A stretch of DNA of 64,000 nucleotides. Origin: Sulfuracidifex metallicus DSM 6482 = JCM 9184. GTDB taxonomy: Archaea; Thermoproteota; Thermoprotei_A; Sulfolobales; Sulfolobaceae. The position numbers were made by a program, and so were the translations under genes. Shown piece by piece: positions 26,762 to 35,066 of the stretch; the first letter of the stretch is position 1; each line of letters opens with the position of its first letter. Where the stretch lies: the NCBI GenBank assembly GCA_032834875.1, contig CP135238.1:1184011-1248010 (forward strand), read 5' to 3'. The notes under the pieces were generated by a model. The model was not told the origin of the DNA, made no database searches, and saw nothing but the letters and a program-made list of their open reading frames with translations.

Positions 26762-27129
26762 TTGTCTGGAGTGGTAGCAATTGCAGGGAACTTGATCATA
26801 GACGGGCTGGGGCACAAGGAGGTACAAACCAGGAGAGGAACGATACCTACAAGGACTCCGTTGACTCACACCTATCCCCGTTCAGTGGTATGGGGATTAC
26901 TACCTTCAATACCTTTTCTGCTGTTGGGATACTTTTTAGGGTACTACTTGTGGTGGTTGGCTGTGGCTTCAGTCTTGGTTGGTCCTTCCCACATGTTCTT
27001 AGACATGTTCACTGAGGCAGGGGTATACGTGAAAAAAGGAGGGAAGTGGAGGAGATATGCATTAGCTCACTTCAGATATAACAATCCCTTCGCTAACGGA
27101 CTAGCAGCGCTGGCTGGGGTATTCATGCT
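26762..27129 (+). repeat. Direct repeat, copy 2
   Basis: 368-bp partner of 25671-26039. It ends inside the last codons of xdhC, so the final 8-9 residues of that protein (HEYPSQRC) are encoded by the antisense of the repeat. Confidence 0.95.
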
Positions 27130-27181
27130 CTTTCTTTTCGTCTATCCACACACAGTTCTCTTCTTGAACTTTACCCACTAG
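26762..27181 (+). pseudogene. DUF1286 fragment (copy 2), N- and C-terminally replaced
   Basis: Starts abruptly at SGVVAIAGNL of copy 1 with no N-terminal helix, keeps the correct frame through the site where copy 1 is shifted (NNPFANGLAALAGVFM), then loses homology at 27129 and reads antisense through the 3' end of xdhC. It is probably a non-functional by-product of a duplication. Confidence 0.75.
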
Positions 27182-27883
27182 AGAATAAGGATCTTTCTTC
27201 AACATGTAATGCCCTCCTCCGCCTCCTCTAGCTATAGCAACTATTTGTGATGCAATGCTTAACGCTATCTCCTGAGGCGTTTTTGATCCTAAATCTAGCC
27301 CTGCAGGAGAGTAAAACCTTTTCTTTATTTCTTCCTCCTTTATTCCGCTGTCAATCATCCTCTTAATTGCCAATGCTGCCCTATTCCTGCTTGCCATTAA
27401 AGCCACGAATTTTGCCCCTCCTTTTATTGCCATTTCGACTCCTGACACATCGTAATGCTTTCCGCCTTCGTTAGCTACAACTACGAAGGTATTCTCGTCT
27501 ATCAACGTGGGAAGGAGCTTCATATCGTTAACGACATTTGCTTCAAAGGAATCATCAACGTCATGATCCCCTACAACCGTGACGGGATAATTCAGGAAGT
27601 TCATTAACGAAACTAAGTGTCTGGCAACCTTACCACTGCCTATGACTATTACGTTTGGATTTCCCTCTGCACAGTCTGTCATTATCTTCACTTTCATCCC
27701 CTGAATTTCTACTTCCTCTTTTCCCTCTAACGCAAAGGGATCTATCTCGCCTACTATAACCTTACCCTCTGATACAACGCCCCTCTTAACTTTTCCGTTA
27801 GGATATACCTCAGTTACGATGCAGAACTTCTTACCTTTTAATGACAGCTCCTCGATAACGGGATATATTTCACAACTGCTCAT
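27101..27883 (-). CDS. XdhC/CoxI-family molybdenum-enzyme maturation protein
   Basis: A 260-residue protein of the XdhC/CoxI family, which helps sulfurate and insert the molybdenum cofactor into xanthine-dehydrogenase-type enzymes. Visible: MTDCAEGNPNVIVIGSGKVARHLVSLMNFL (Rossmann GSGKVA at about 83-88), VTVVGDHDVD, AKFVALMASRNRAALAIKRM, and the signature YSPAGLDLGSKTPQEIALSIASQIVA. No dehydrogenase gene lies in the window. Its last residues come from the DUF1286 repeat, so its natural C-terminus has been replaced; the conserved core is intact. Confidence 0.82.
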   Translation of the reverse strand: MSSCEIYPVIEELSLKGKKFCIVTEVYPNGKVKRGVVSEGKVIVGEIDPFALEGKEEVEIQGMKVKIMTDCAEGNPNVIVIGSGKVARHLVSLMNFLNYPVTVVGDHDVDDSFEANVVNDMKLLPTLIDENTFVVVANEGGKHYDVSGVEMAIKGGAKFVALMASRNRAALAIKRMIDSGIKEEEIKKRFYSPAGLDLGSKTPQEIALSIASQIVAIARGGGGGHYMLKKDPYSLVGKVQEENCVWIDEKKEHEYPSQRC

Positions 27884-28150
27884 GAGAATTAATTTTGTGC
27901 TAGGAAGTATTTATTCATTCACCTTTCAAAGTTTATTAAAAGAAGAGAAAAAGTAAGATAAAAAGTAGAAACTTTTTAATTTTTTATAACAATTTATTAT
28001 GTAAATATTGTTTCCTTTATTTTGCTCTTTTATGTCTCCGACTCAAGCTATCATTATATTTATTTATAATTAATATTTATGTTGTTAGATATAAGCTTCT
28101 AGCAATTTATTTATACTCAATGAATTAACCTAATTTAATGTCTATACTTC

Positions 28151-29335
28151 CTAGATTCTGATCTTGTTTCCTCCCTTGTTCCATGTAAGCAGAGTTGCAA
28201 GGACTACCGTGAGTGCTGTGTAACATAGAACGTTTCCCCAAAGAGCTGCACTTCCTATTCCAAACAAGGTGACTAAAGTTCCCATTACTATTGACCCAAC
28301 TCCTCCCATAACTGAACCTAAGTTATAGGATAAGCCAGTTAATGCGGATCTCACTTCAACTGGAACCGATTCGATGACCAGTAAAGGTGCGAGGGGCCAG
28401 AATCCTGTAGATACAGTATATAACACGAGTCCTATTACCATAAAGGAGAACGTTTGTAAGACATGAATTAAAGGAAGCATCATAGGTATTCCAATCATTT
28501 CTCCAACTACTCCAATTATGATTAGCTTTCTCTTGCTTATGTAGTCAGCAACTCTACCGAAAACGATGAAAGATACAGCTAAAGCCATGTTGGAAGCAAA
28601 CATTATCTCACCTACTAACGACTTAGAAATTCCCAAACTTTCAACAAAGTCAGGATAAACTGCAAACACTGAATAATAAGAGAAGAACATGCCAGATATA
28701 ACTAGGGAAGCTCTAATTAGTACTCCTATATATTCCTTTACATTTACTTTAGTCTCAGCTTTCTTAGAGAATGTCTTTACGTCAGATACCTTGGAAAGAA
28801 TTAAAGGTATTACAATTAAGGGAACACTGCCAGTTAAAAGGAACAACCTCCAACCTAATCCGGCCATGTGAGGGGAGAATACTAAAAACGATATTCCCGT
28901 CATGGCATACCCTACTCCATACCCAGCCTGAACTACCCCATTTATGAGACTCCTTAAATTCAGAGGCGCATTTTCGTACGCTATTACCGTGCCTGCAGTC
29001 CATTGAGCTCCCATCATTAAACCCTGAATGGATCTGAAAGCTAGAACTACAATTATGCTGGGTGAGAATGCTATTCCAGCTTGCGCAAGAGAGTATCCAG
29101 CGGTTCCCATGATTAGGACAGCCTTCCTACCGTGAGAGTCAGCATATTTGCCGAAAATGTAGCCCCCTATTACCCTGAATATTAACCCTAGAGCGAAAAG
29201 TAATGTACCTTCAGCAGTGTTCATCCCAAGGTACTTCGAGAGATATTCGTAAACATAGGTTATGATGAGTAGATCATAGATGTTACCTGCCCAAGACGAG
29301 AACGAGGCTAGTGTAGCGTAAATATACTTCTCCAC
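28151..29335 (-). CDS. MFS transporter
   Basis: A 394-residue, 12-helix MFS protein. Motif A reads GKYADSHGRKAVLIMG between helices 2 and 3; helix 4-5 region has RSIQGLMMGAQWTAGTVIAYENAPLNLRSLING, the layout of metabolite:H+ symporters. Monocistronic. The spacer before it (27884-28150) is AT-rich and empty. Confidence 0.88.
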   Translation of the reverse strand: MEKYIYATLASFSSWAGNIYDLLIITYVYEYLSKYLGMNTAEGTLLFALGLIFRVIGGYIFGKYADSHGRKAVLIMGTAGYSLAQAGIAFSPSIIVVLAFRSIQGLMMGAQWTAGTVIAYENAPLNLRSLINGVVQAGYGVGYAMTGISFLVFSPHMAGLGWRLFLLTGSVPLIVIPLILSKVSDVKTFSKKAETKVNVKEYIGVLIRASLVISGMFFSYYSVFAVYPDFVESLGISKSLVGEIMFASNMALAVSFIVFGRVADYISKRKLIIIGVVGEMIGIPMMLPLIHVLQTFSFMVIGLVLYTVSTGFWPLAPLLVIESVPVEVRSALTGLSYNLGSVMGGVGSIVMGTLVTLFGIGSAALWGNVLCYTALTVVLATLLTWNKGGNKIRI

Positions 29336-29569
29336 ATCAAAAGAAAAAAACTAAGGTAAAAAAGGATTTCTTTCTTTTTTTAGATAAACTGTTAATACCT
29401 AGATCGAGTTATTGTGGCAACCTAATAATGATAAACAAAAATTGGCATATAATCAAGAAAAAGTTTTTCGTTTAAATGGAGCGAAACGTGGACATAATGT
29501 TTAAAGAAAATCCTTAGGAAGAGGGCCTGATGAGGTAAAAAGCGAAATCGCTATACAGTATGTAGATAA

Positions 29570-29595
29570 ACAAAACAACTAATATATTGTTTTGT
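29570..29595. promoter_or_regulatory. Inverted repeat upstream of the APC permease
   Basis: Arms ACAAAACAA (29570-29578) and TTGTTTTGT (29587-29595) with an 8-bp AT spacer. It lies 130 bp upstream of the permease start. Candidate operator or small terminator; function not known. Confidence 0.4.
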
Positions 29596-29674
29596 CTTGG
29601 AATAAAGAAACACAGAGATCATCTTATCGCGACTAGTTATAGAATTTCTATACTTCAAACATACTTCCTTTATT

Positions 29675-29697
29675 CGAACATGTGTTCGGAAGGTTTT
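29675..29697 (+). promoter_or_regulatory. Operator-like repeat and TATA box of the APC permease
   Basis: CGAACA-TG-TGTTCG (29675-29688) directly precedes a TATA-like GGTTTTTATTT whose centre is about 29 bp before ATG 29726. This is the normal position for an activator site next to BRE/TATA in Sulfolobales. Confidence 0.5.
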
Positions 29698-29725
29698 TAT
29701 TTCCAGCCCATTATTTTAACTCGAA

Positions 29726-31232
29726 ATGCAGTTCGTAAGGAATAGCTCAGGATTAGTGAAGAGGATTTCTCTCTTAGATGCTGTTATGTTAAACGTAGCC
29801 AACATGGGTGCAGGGCTAGCAGTTTTCACTGGAGTTTCTCCTTACGTTAGACCAGGCTCAGTCCTATGGATCGCATCTCTGATCACATTTCTTGCGACGC
29901 TTCCGCTTTCGTTGCTGTACACTTATCTGCTCATCAAAACCCATAGGACTGGAGGAGACTATGTTTGGCTCTCCCGATATCTAAACGGCAAAATAGGCTC
30001 CATTATGGGAATAGCTATAGCTTTCAATATGCCCCCTTATTTTGCTCTTTCAGCGTTCTTCTCCGTTGCCGCAATAAATTCCGTCTTAGAAACAGTGGGA
30101 ATTAGCGATCATATAAGCGAGTTATGCTACCTTGCAAACAACATCTTCGTGAACCCATACGAAAACTTGACCATAACACAGGAGTGGCTTATTTATGGTC
30201 TAGCCGCAGTAATTTTTAGTGCAATCGTTGCAGTCAACGTATTGAAGCCAAAATGGGGTTTCAGATTAGTATCAGCTTTGGGAATATTGTCAGCTCTAGG
30301 AATCTTCCTTGCTATTGCTTCAATTCTCATAGCTCACGACTTTCATGCGCAGGTGATCAATGTAATGGAGAAGGAGGGAGTAACTCCTTCACCTTATACT
30401 GGCCCCTTCATTTAACTTGGGAGCGACACTTTTCATGATACCTTACTTCGCTTCGTTTGCATACATATGGCTTTACGCAGGACCAGCGGTATCAGGAGAA
30501 ATGAAGAATTATAGGAGCGTGAAATATAACGTAATCTTGGGCAGCGTCTTAACTTTACTTATGATAACTTTGCCCTTCTATGTCATGGACTTGAAGGCAG
30601 GGTACTCATTCAATATGTCGCTATATCCATCTGGGACCTATAACTTCTGGACTGCAGCACTTTCGGTAAGTAACCCAATTCTTCAAGTTATAATAGGAGC
30701 TAGCTTAATCGCGTGGGAGTTCTTCGTAATGGCTTTTGGGGTAGTAGTATTCGCCAGATACGTGTTTGCATTTTCCTTCGATAGGCTTTTCCCTGAGCTG
30801 TTCTCAAGATTAAACAAGGAGGGGTCGCCAATATACGCACACATGTTAGACCTTGTGGTCACGATGATATTCCTTTTGTTCCCCATCGTTAGTCCAGAAG
30901 GAGTTCAGGCATTGTATAGTTACACTCCTTTGGCTATAGCTTACCTCTTTCTGATTGGAATAACCGGCGTGAGGGTAGGGATTAGAAACGGAAGTATAAC
31001 CATATCGATTCTAGGAATACTTTCAGCTATATTAATGATCTTCATGGGTTATCAAGCCTTCATAAATCCCTACTTCGGAGTAGTGAGTGATGGTAAACCT
31101 TTTCTCCCTGGTATAGCATATATAGTATCTCTCATAGGATTAGGAGCAGTAATTTACATTATTTCTAGAACTATGAATTATAGGAGAGGCATCAACATAG
31201 ATCTCAACTTCAAGGAAATCCCACCAGAGTGA
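29726..31232 (+). pseudogene. APC-family amino-acid permease, frameshifted
   Basis: Two readings make one APC transporter of about 500 residues. The first (29726-30415, 229 residues) has helices 1-5 with [18 protein letters not shown], the family's unwound helix-1 region, and ends PYTGPFI-stop. The second (30417-31232, 271 residues) starts [31 protein letters not shown], the typical next segment. The junction at about 30402-30413 (GGCCCCTTCATTT) needs one base removed to give PF-NLGAT. Both halves are otherwise well conserved, so the change is recent or a sequence error. Confidence 0.82.
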
Positions 31233-31325
31233 GGTTGAAACCTAAATGAATGACTAAACCATACCTTAAATAAAATGTTTCCCATTTTTCTTTTACTTTT
31301 CTCATTCTCACTCTTTTTGTCCTAA

Positions 31326-31622
31326 GGGAGGTTAAGTGGGCGGAAGACCCTCTTCCGTGAGGGTATTGATTAGCCCTTATAATTAAATATCAGAGTCTAC
31401 GATCTTCTGTTAATGCCGACGTAGGGTTCCGTTCCGTGCTTACGCTGACGAAGGAACGTTGAGGGCGTTGAAAGCCCAGTTGAGGTTAGCGTGTGAAGTA
31501 TACAACACCCTATGCTGGGCAGACGCGTATTTTCACTAAATGGCTTGTGGAGCACAGCCCTCTACCCCTGGCAAGCTGTGGCTAGGAAGCAGGAAGCCTT
31601 GTCCGTGCGGGGTAATTCACCA
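31326..31622 (+). mobile_element. Deleted IS200/IS605 (tnpB-only) element
   Basis: Left-end-like sequence GGAGGTTAAGTGGGCGGAAG with hairpin ACCCTC-TTCCGT-GAGGGT (31326-31375); then a tnpB N-terminus from 31413, MP... frameshifted by one missing base (ATGCCGACGTAGG) into [35 protein letters not shown], ending at a stop near 31540; then a right end GGAAGCCTTGTCCGTGCGGGGTAATTCAC (hairpin, 31591-31619) like the terminus of the TnpB guide RNA region. The RuvC body of TnpB is deleted, leaving a 300-bp non-autonomous remnant. Confidence 0.75.
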
Positions 31623-31624
31623 GG

Positions 31625-32461
31625 TTAAACCTTTCTATTATATCCGTTTGAAGACTTAACGGAAGCGTCAGTGACAAGATATGAGGCGTAGAGCAATACG
31701 AAGAAGGATATCAGTTCCATCAAAGGAAATATGAAAGTTAACAGACCTAAAACGAAGGATATCAGGAAAAGTTGTCCAGCTCTTCTGAATTGGTTCCCGA
31801 ATTCTCTACTCAATTCAAATTGAGTTAAAACTACTGAAAGGACGTTTCCCACCAAGAAAAGTAGGATTCCTCCAACAAGCAGGAAAGAGGCTACCATTAT
31901 CCCATGAGATGTGACCAAGTTCACCGTCTCATTGGGCTTCACGTAGGGCAATATCTCATATCCGCCAGCTCCCACTAGGAAAGTGGAGATTATAGATACG
32001 TATACCCCTACTCTGTTTATTAGAGCTTTATCTTTTCTTATTAGAAATCCTGTGGCGTCGTAAAGATACCTCAAGGATAATAGCATCAATAGTCCACTAG
32101 CTACAGCTACGCCTTCTGCAAGAGTTCTGTTAAAGCTAATGACTGAAATTGAAGCTTGGAATATAAGGAAAGCCAAAACGTAATAAGAGGAGAAAAGTCT
32201 TAAGTTACTCATTCCCTTCATTACTTCGGGAGGAACTTCCGGTTTACTCTCTGCCTGAAACTTCACTACTGGAACGTTAAGGGGATATCTGCATTTCTCG
32301 CATAAATGAGCGTTAGGAGGATTCTCGTAACCGCACCTAGGGCACTTTCTATCTGTGTGTGGCTCTTCTGTGTTAGGAAATAGGGGATATCTGCATTTCT
32401 CGCATAAATGAGCGTTAGGAGGATTCTCGTAACCGCACCTAGGGCATTTCATTAACCCCAT
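31625..32461 (-). CDS. Double zinc-ribbon membrane protein
   Basis: A 278-residue protein with two near-identical N-terminal zinc ribbons (KCPRCGYENPPNAHLCEKCR twice, residues about 4-23 and 39-58, each CX2C...CX2C) and four to five membrane helices after residue 90. The second ribbon is a recent 34-codon duplication (see repeat). Zinc-ribbon plus membrane architecture is common in archaeal proteins of unknown role. The gene is 25 bp upstream of the LplB-like gene's stop side, same strand, and may be co-transcribed. Confidence 0.65.
   Translation of the reverse strand: MGLMKCPRCGYENPPNAHLCEKCRYPLFPNTEEPHTDRKCPRCGYENPPNAHLCEKCRYPLNVPVVKFQAESKPEVPPEVMKGMSNLRLFSSYYVLAFLIFQASISVISFNRTLAEGVAVASGLLMLLSLRYLYDATGFLIRKDKALINRVGVYVSIISTFLVGAGGYEILPYVKPNETVNLVTSHGIMVASFLLVGGILLFLVGNVLSVVLTQFELSREFGNQFRRAGQLFLISFVLGLLTFIFPLMELISFFVLLYASYLVTDASVKSSNGYNRKV
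32280..32446 (-). repeat. 65-bp direct repeat encoding a duplicated zinc ribbon
   Basis: 32280-32344 and 32382-32446 are identical at DNA level; period 102 bp, exactly 34 codons, so the frame is kept. Perfect identity including third positions shows a very recent duplication or conversion. Confidence 0.95.
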
Positions 32462-32487
32462 TTATGCACGACGAATAAAAAATGCTT

Positions 32488-32715
32488 TCAGACCTTGCCT
32501 ATGCAGTGTTCGAAGTTTTCCTTGATCAAACTAAAAAGCTCTTCCATGTCTACCCCTAGGATTTCCCTTGAAGGTTTCTTGCATTGAGATAGCTCTTCTT
32601 CCACTTTAATTAAGTCCTCTTCTTCGGCGAAGAAATCGCCTGTTACCCTTACTTCGTGATCTAGGTATAGCACTACTGTCTTTCCTGCCCTTGATCTATA
32701 GACTATTTTACGCAT
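32488..32715 (-). CDS. lplB: Lipoate-protein ligase accessory subunit LplB
   Basis: A 75-residue protein that matches the small C-terminal/accessory domain of lipoate ligases: VVLYLDHEVRVTGDFFAEEEDLIKVEEELSQCK, where GDFF followed by an acidic helix is the typical feature, then ELFSLIKENFEHCIGK. Archaeal LplA proteins without this domain require a separate LplB for lipoate activation. The catalytic part is encoded at 10736-11452, about 21 kb away. I rate the family match good but it rests on a short motif. Confidence 0.68.
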   Translation of the reverse strand: MRKIVYRSRAGKTVVLYLDHEVRVTGDFFAEEEDLIKVEEELSQCKKPSREILGVDMEELFSLIKENFEHCIGKV

Positions 32716-33072
32716 AGGCTAATATATACTTCTTTCTAAGAATTGTTATATAAAATAGATAGTAGGTGGAGAAGACCATATTAGCTATGGAATTGCCATA
32801 TCTTATTTTTTAACGTTTAGCTTTGATTATTAATATTATAAATCGTTCATGACATTTTTAAGAAGAAGAAAAGATTTCTTACATGCTACCAGAGGTTCAA
32901 GGAAGAAAACTAGATACCGCTTAACAATCTTAGGTCTTCAGCTGGGAATTATAAAAGGAGAAGGACGTATCCTCTAGAAATCAAGAACCATAAAGATCAC
33001 TGTTCAATAGCAGTAGAGATGGTAGAATAATGATAAAAATTAACTGAACATGTAGAGTTATAGTGTTTTATA

Positions 33073-33097
33073 TAAAAATAAAAAATTTTTATTTTTA
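33073..33097 (-). terminator. AT-only inverted repeat / T-run terminator
   Basis: Perfect inverted repeat with 12-bp arms (TAAAAATAAAAA / TTTTTATTTTTA) and a 1-nt centre, 31 bp after the stop of the minus-strand gene at 33128. On that strand it gives T-rich runs as expected of archaeal terminators. The remaining spacer 32716-33072 shows no gene. Confidence 0.5.
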
Positions 33098-33127
33098 AAA
33101 AGAGATTTATAAAAGTAGCTTAAGTTG

Positions 33128-34300
33128 TTAGATTGGGTTTGGTGGGTACATGTTTGGAGTGCTGAAGTACAGTACTACGTTAGTGTTGGAAGTGTTCATT
33201 AAGTCAGCTGGACTGTTTAAGCCTGGAACTATTACCTGAAGTCCTCCAACGTGGAATGCGTCGTTAAGAGTCTGCCATATTGGGTTATTTGCGTTTGCAG
33301 CTATTACAGCGCTGTCATAAGTTGTCATTGCGTGCTCCAATGAAGTAATGTTTGTCAAACAGTTGGCTGTAGGGTCTGTTAAGTTGCTTGGAACTACGTC
33401 CTGGCATTGACCAGTTATTGGGTTGGGCATTATGTTTGGATCCATAACTAGTACAACAACCAAGTACCAGCCTATTGAGCTGTTTCCTGTGCTTGTCGCT
33501 ATGAGGTGTGTGTGTGCAGGGGTGAATAGTACTCCTTCGTCAGCGTGAACTGTCTGTCCGTTGCTCAAGGTTACGTTCAGTCCGTTCTTTATTCCCAAGT
33601 GCTGCTCAACTGCTGTGAAGTATGGAGAGTAAAGTAGGAAAGGATGGTCTACGCACATTAATGCTGGGTTTGAAGCTCCCATTCCTGGGCAGTTGGTTAA
33701 TACCACGTGAGTTGTGCCGTTGTAGGTGAAGGTTGGGAATCCCTCAGGGGTTGCGCCTAAAGGTTGATATCCGAATATGGATAGCCCAGCGTATGCAGGG
33801 GTCAAGACGAATAGAGGCAAAGTGCCAGAAGGTACTACGCCAACTCCAACCTCGCAGTCAGTGCTCTGCTGTTCCTGACCTGGAAGTCCGCTGAATAATG
33901 ACTGAACTGAGGAAGTGTTCTCACATGCGTAGTTTGCTGTGTAATGTTGAGTTATTACCATGTTGTTGTACAAGGTTCCTGAGTCGTTGAGCAGGATTTC
34001 GTCGCTTGGAGGCAATGAAGTTACGGTAGCAGTTTTTGTAGTAGTAGTAGTGCTGGTCACAGTAGTAGTTACGTTAGCTGTTGCAGTAGTAGAAGAAGTT
34101 ACGGTTGTAGGAACAGTTGTTGTGCTTACACTAGTCACAGTAGATACGCTAGTAGAAGTAACTGGAGCAACTGACTTAGTAGCGTAAAGACCAAAACCTA
34201 TAGCTGCTAATATTATTAATATTACTATAACAGCTATATAGACAGTTGTTGAAGCCGCCACGCTAACTTTTCCTTTTCGTTTACTAATATAAGGCTTCAT
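33128..34300 (-). CDS. Membrane-anchored extracellular protein with Thr/Ser stalk
   Basis: A 390-residue protein: Lys/Arg start, one membrane helix (VYIAVIVILIILAAIGFGLYA, about 21-41), a 55-residue Thr/Ser/Val stalk (about 45-97), and an external domain of about 290 residues with six Cys (YACEN, TDCEV, TNCPG, LMCVD, GQCQD, ANCLT) that could make three disulfides, and a His-rich block HADEGVLFTPAHTHLIATSTG. I recognise no family. The stalk-on-anchor layout is the reverse of the 5492 protein. Highly regular folding residues and metal-capable His suggest an extracytoplasmic enzyme or electron carrier, but that is speculation. Confidence 0.6.
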   Translation of the reverse strand: MKPYISKRKGKVSVAASTTVYIAVIVILIILAAIGFGLYATKSVAPVTSTSVSTVTSVSTTTVPTTVTSSTTATANVTTTVTSTTTTTKTATVTSLPPSDEILLNDSGTLYNNMVITQHYTANYACENTSSVQSLFSGLPGQEQQSTDCEVGVGVVPSGTLPLFVLTPAYAGLSIFGYQPLGATPEGFPTFTYNGTTHVVLTNCPGMGASNPALMCVDHPFLLYSPYFTAVEQHLGIKNGLNVTLSNGQTVHADEGVLFTPAHTHLIATSTGNSSIGWYLVVVLVMDPNIMPNPITGQCQDVVPSNLTDPTANCLTNITSLEHAMTTYDSAVIAANANNPIWQTLNDAFHVGGLQVIVPGLNSPADLMNTSNTNVVLYFSTPNMYPPNPI

Positions 34301-34448
34301 TAATATAATTGATAGGTACTGGTTTATAAATTACTATTAAATGAATAAACTTTTAAAGAGGAAGGTAGGAGTATAAAAGCTTTTATAGAACGAATATCTA
34401 GAATATGCTTAAATAACATCTCTTCAATAATAGATAATAAGTGACACA

Positions 34449-34967
34449 ATGCAAGTTTATATGACGGTGAAAAAGAAGGATATTCAGATATTTGCTGATC
34501 CTGTAAACCAAAAAATTGTAGAACTTCTGATAAAGAATGAGCTTACTCCCTTAGATCTTATGAAGAAGCTTAACAAACCAATATTGGCAGTCTGGAAGAG
34601 GGTCAATGACATGGAGAATGCTGGTATTATTAAGTTCGTAAGGCAAAAGAAAAAGATAGGTGGGCCAGTGCTTAGAATTTATAGATCTAGCGCTGTAATC
34701 TTCATAGATGAGGATTTCTCGTTCTTAAATGGGAGCATAATTCCAGTGGCTTCCGTATGGAAGGATTTAAACCGCGAAATATTCAAGTACATTGATGATA
34801 ATAACGAGATACCCAACGGAATTGATCCTATAGATTATGCATCTCTGGTTTTCATCAAATCCCTTAAGATAGTTATGTCTAAGCCAGACGAAATATTGAG
34901 GAAGCTTTCAATGCTAGAAGAGAGTGCAGAAAAGGGAATAAAGGACATTAAGATGAAAGGTCAATAG
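34449..34967 (+). CDS. ArsR-like winged-helix protein
   Basis: A 172-residue protein with an N-terminal winged helix (IFADPVNQKIVELLIKNELTPLDLMKKLNKPILAVWKRVNDMENAGIIKFVRQKKKIGGPVLRIYRSS, about 10-77) and a helical C-terminal part that could dimerise or sense a ligand. It is divergent from the stalk protein at 33128 with 148 bp between starts and is a natural candidate for its regulator. ATG 34449 and 34464 are alternative starts. Confidence 0.65.
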   Translation: MQVYMTVKKKDIQIFADPVNQKIVELLIKNELTPLDLMKKLNKPILAVWKRVNDMENAGIIKFVRQKKKIGGPVLRIYRSSAVIFIDEDFSFLNGSIIPVASVWKDLNREIFKYIDDNNEIPNGIDPIDYASLVFIKSLKIVMSKPDEILRKLSMLEESAEKGIKDIKMKGQ

Positions 34968-35066
34968 ATTTTCTCTATCCTATATAATTAAGTTAATTAT
35001 AAATACTCAAAATTTAAGTTCATGCAATTGGAAAACGAATTAAGAAAAAGATTGCACTTTAGCAAC

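Noticed and set aside
29528-29580. Possible C/D-box sRNA (TGATGA at 29529)
   Set aside because: No matching CTGA D box and no C'/D' pair in the right spacing.
30253-30438. Small ORF across the APC permease frameshift
   Set aside because: A shadow frame; the permease homology on both sides explains the region.
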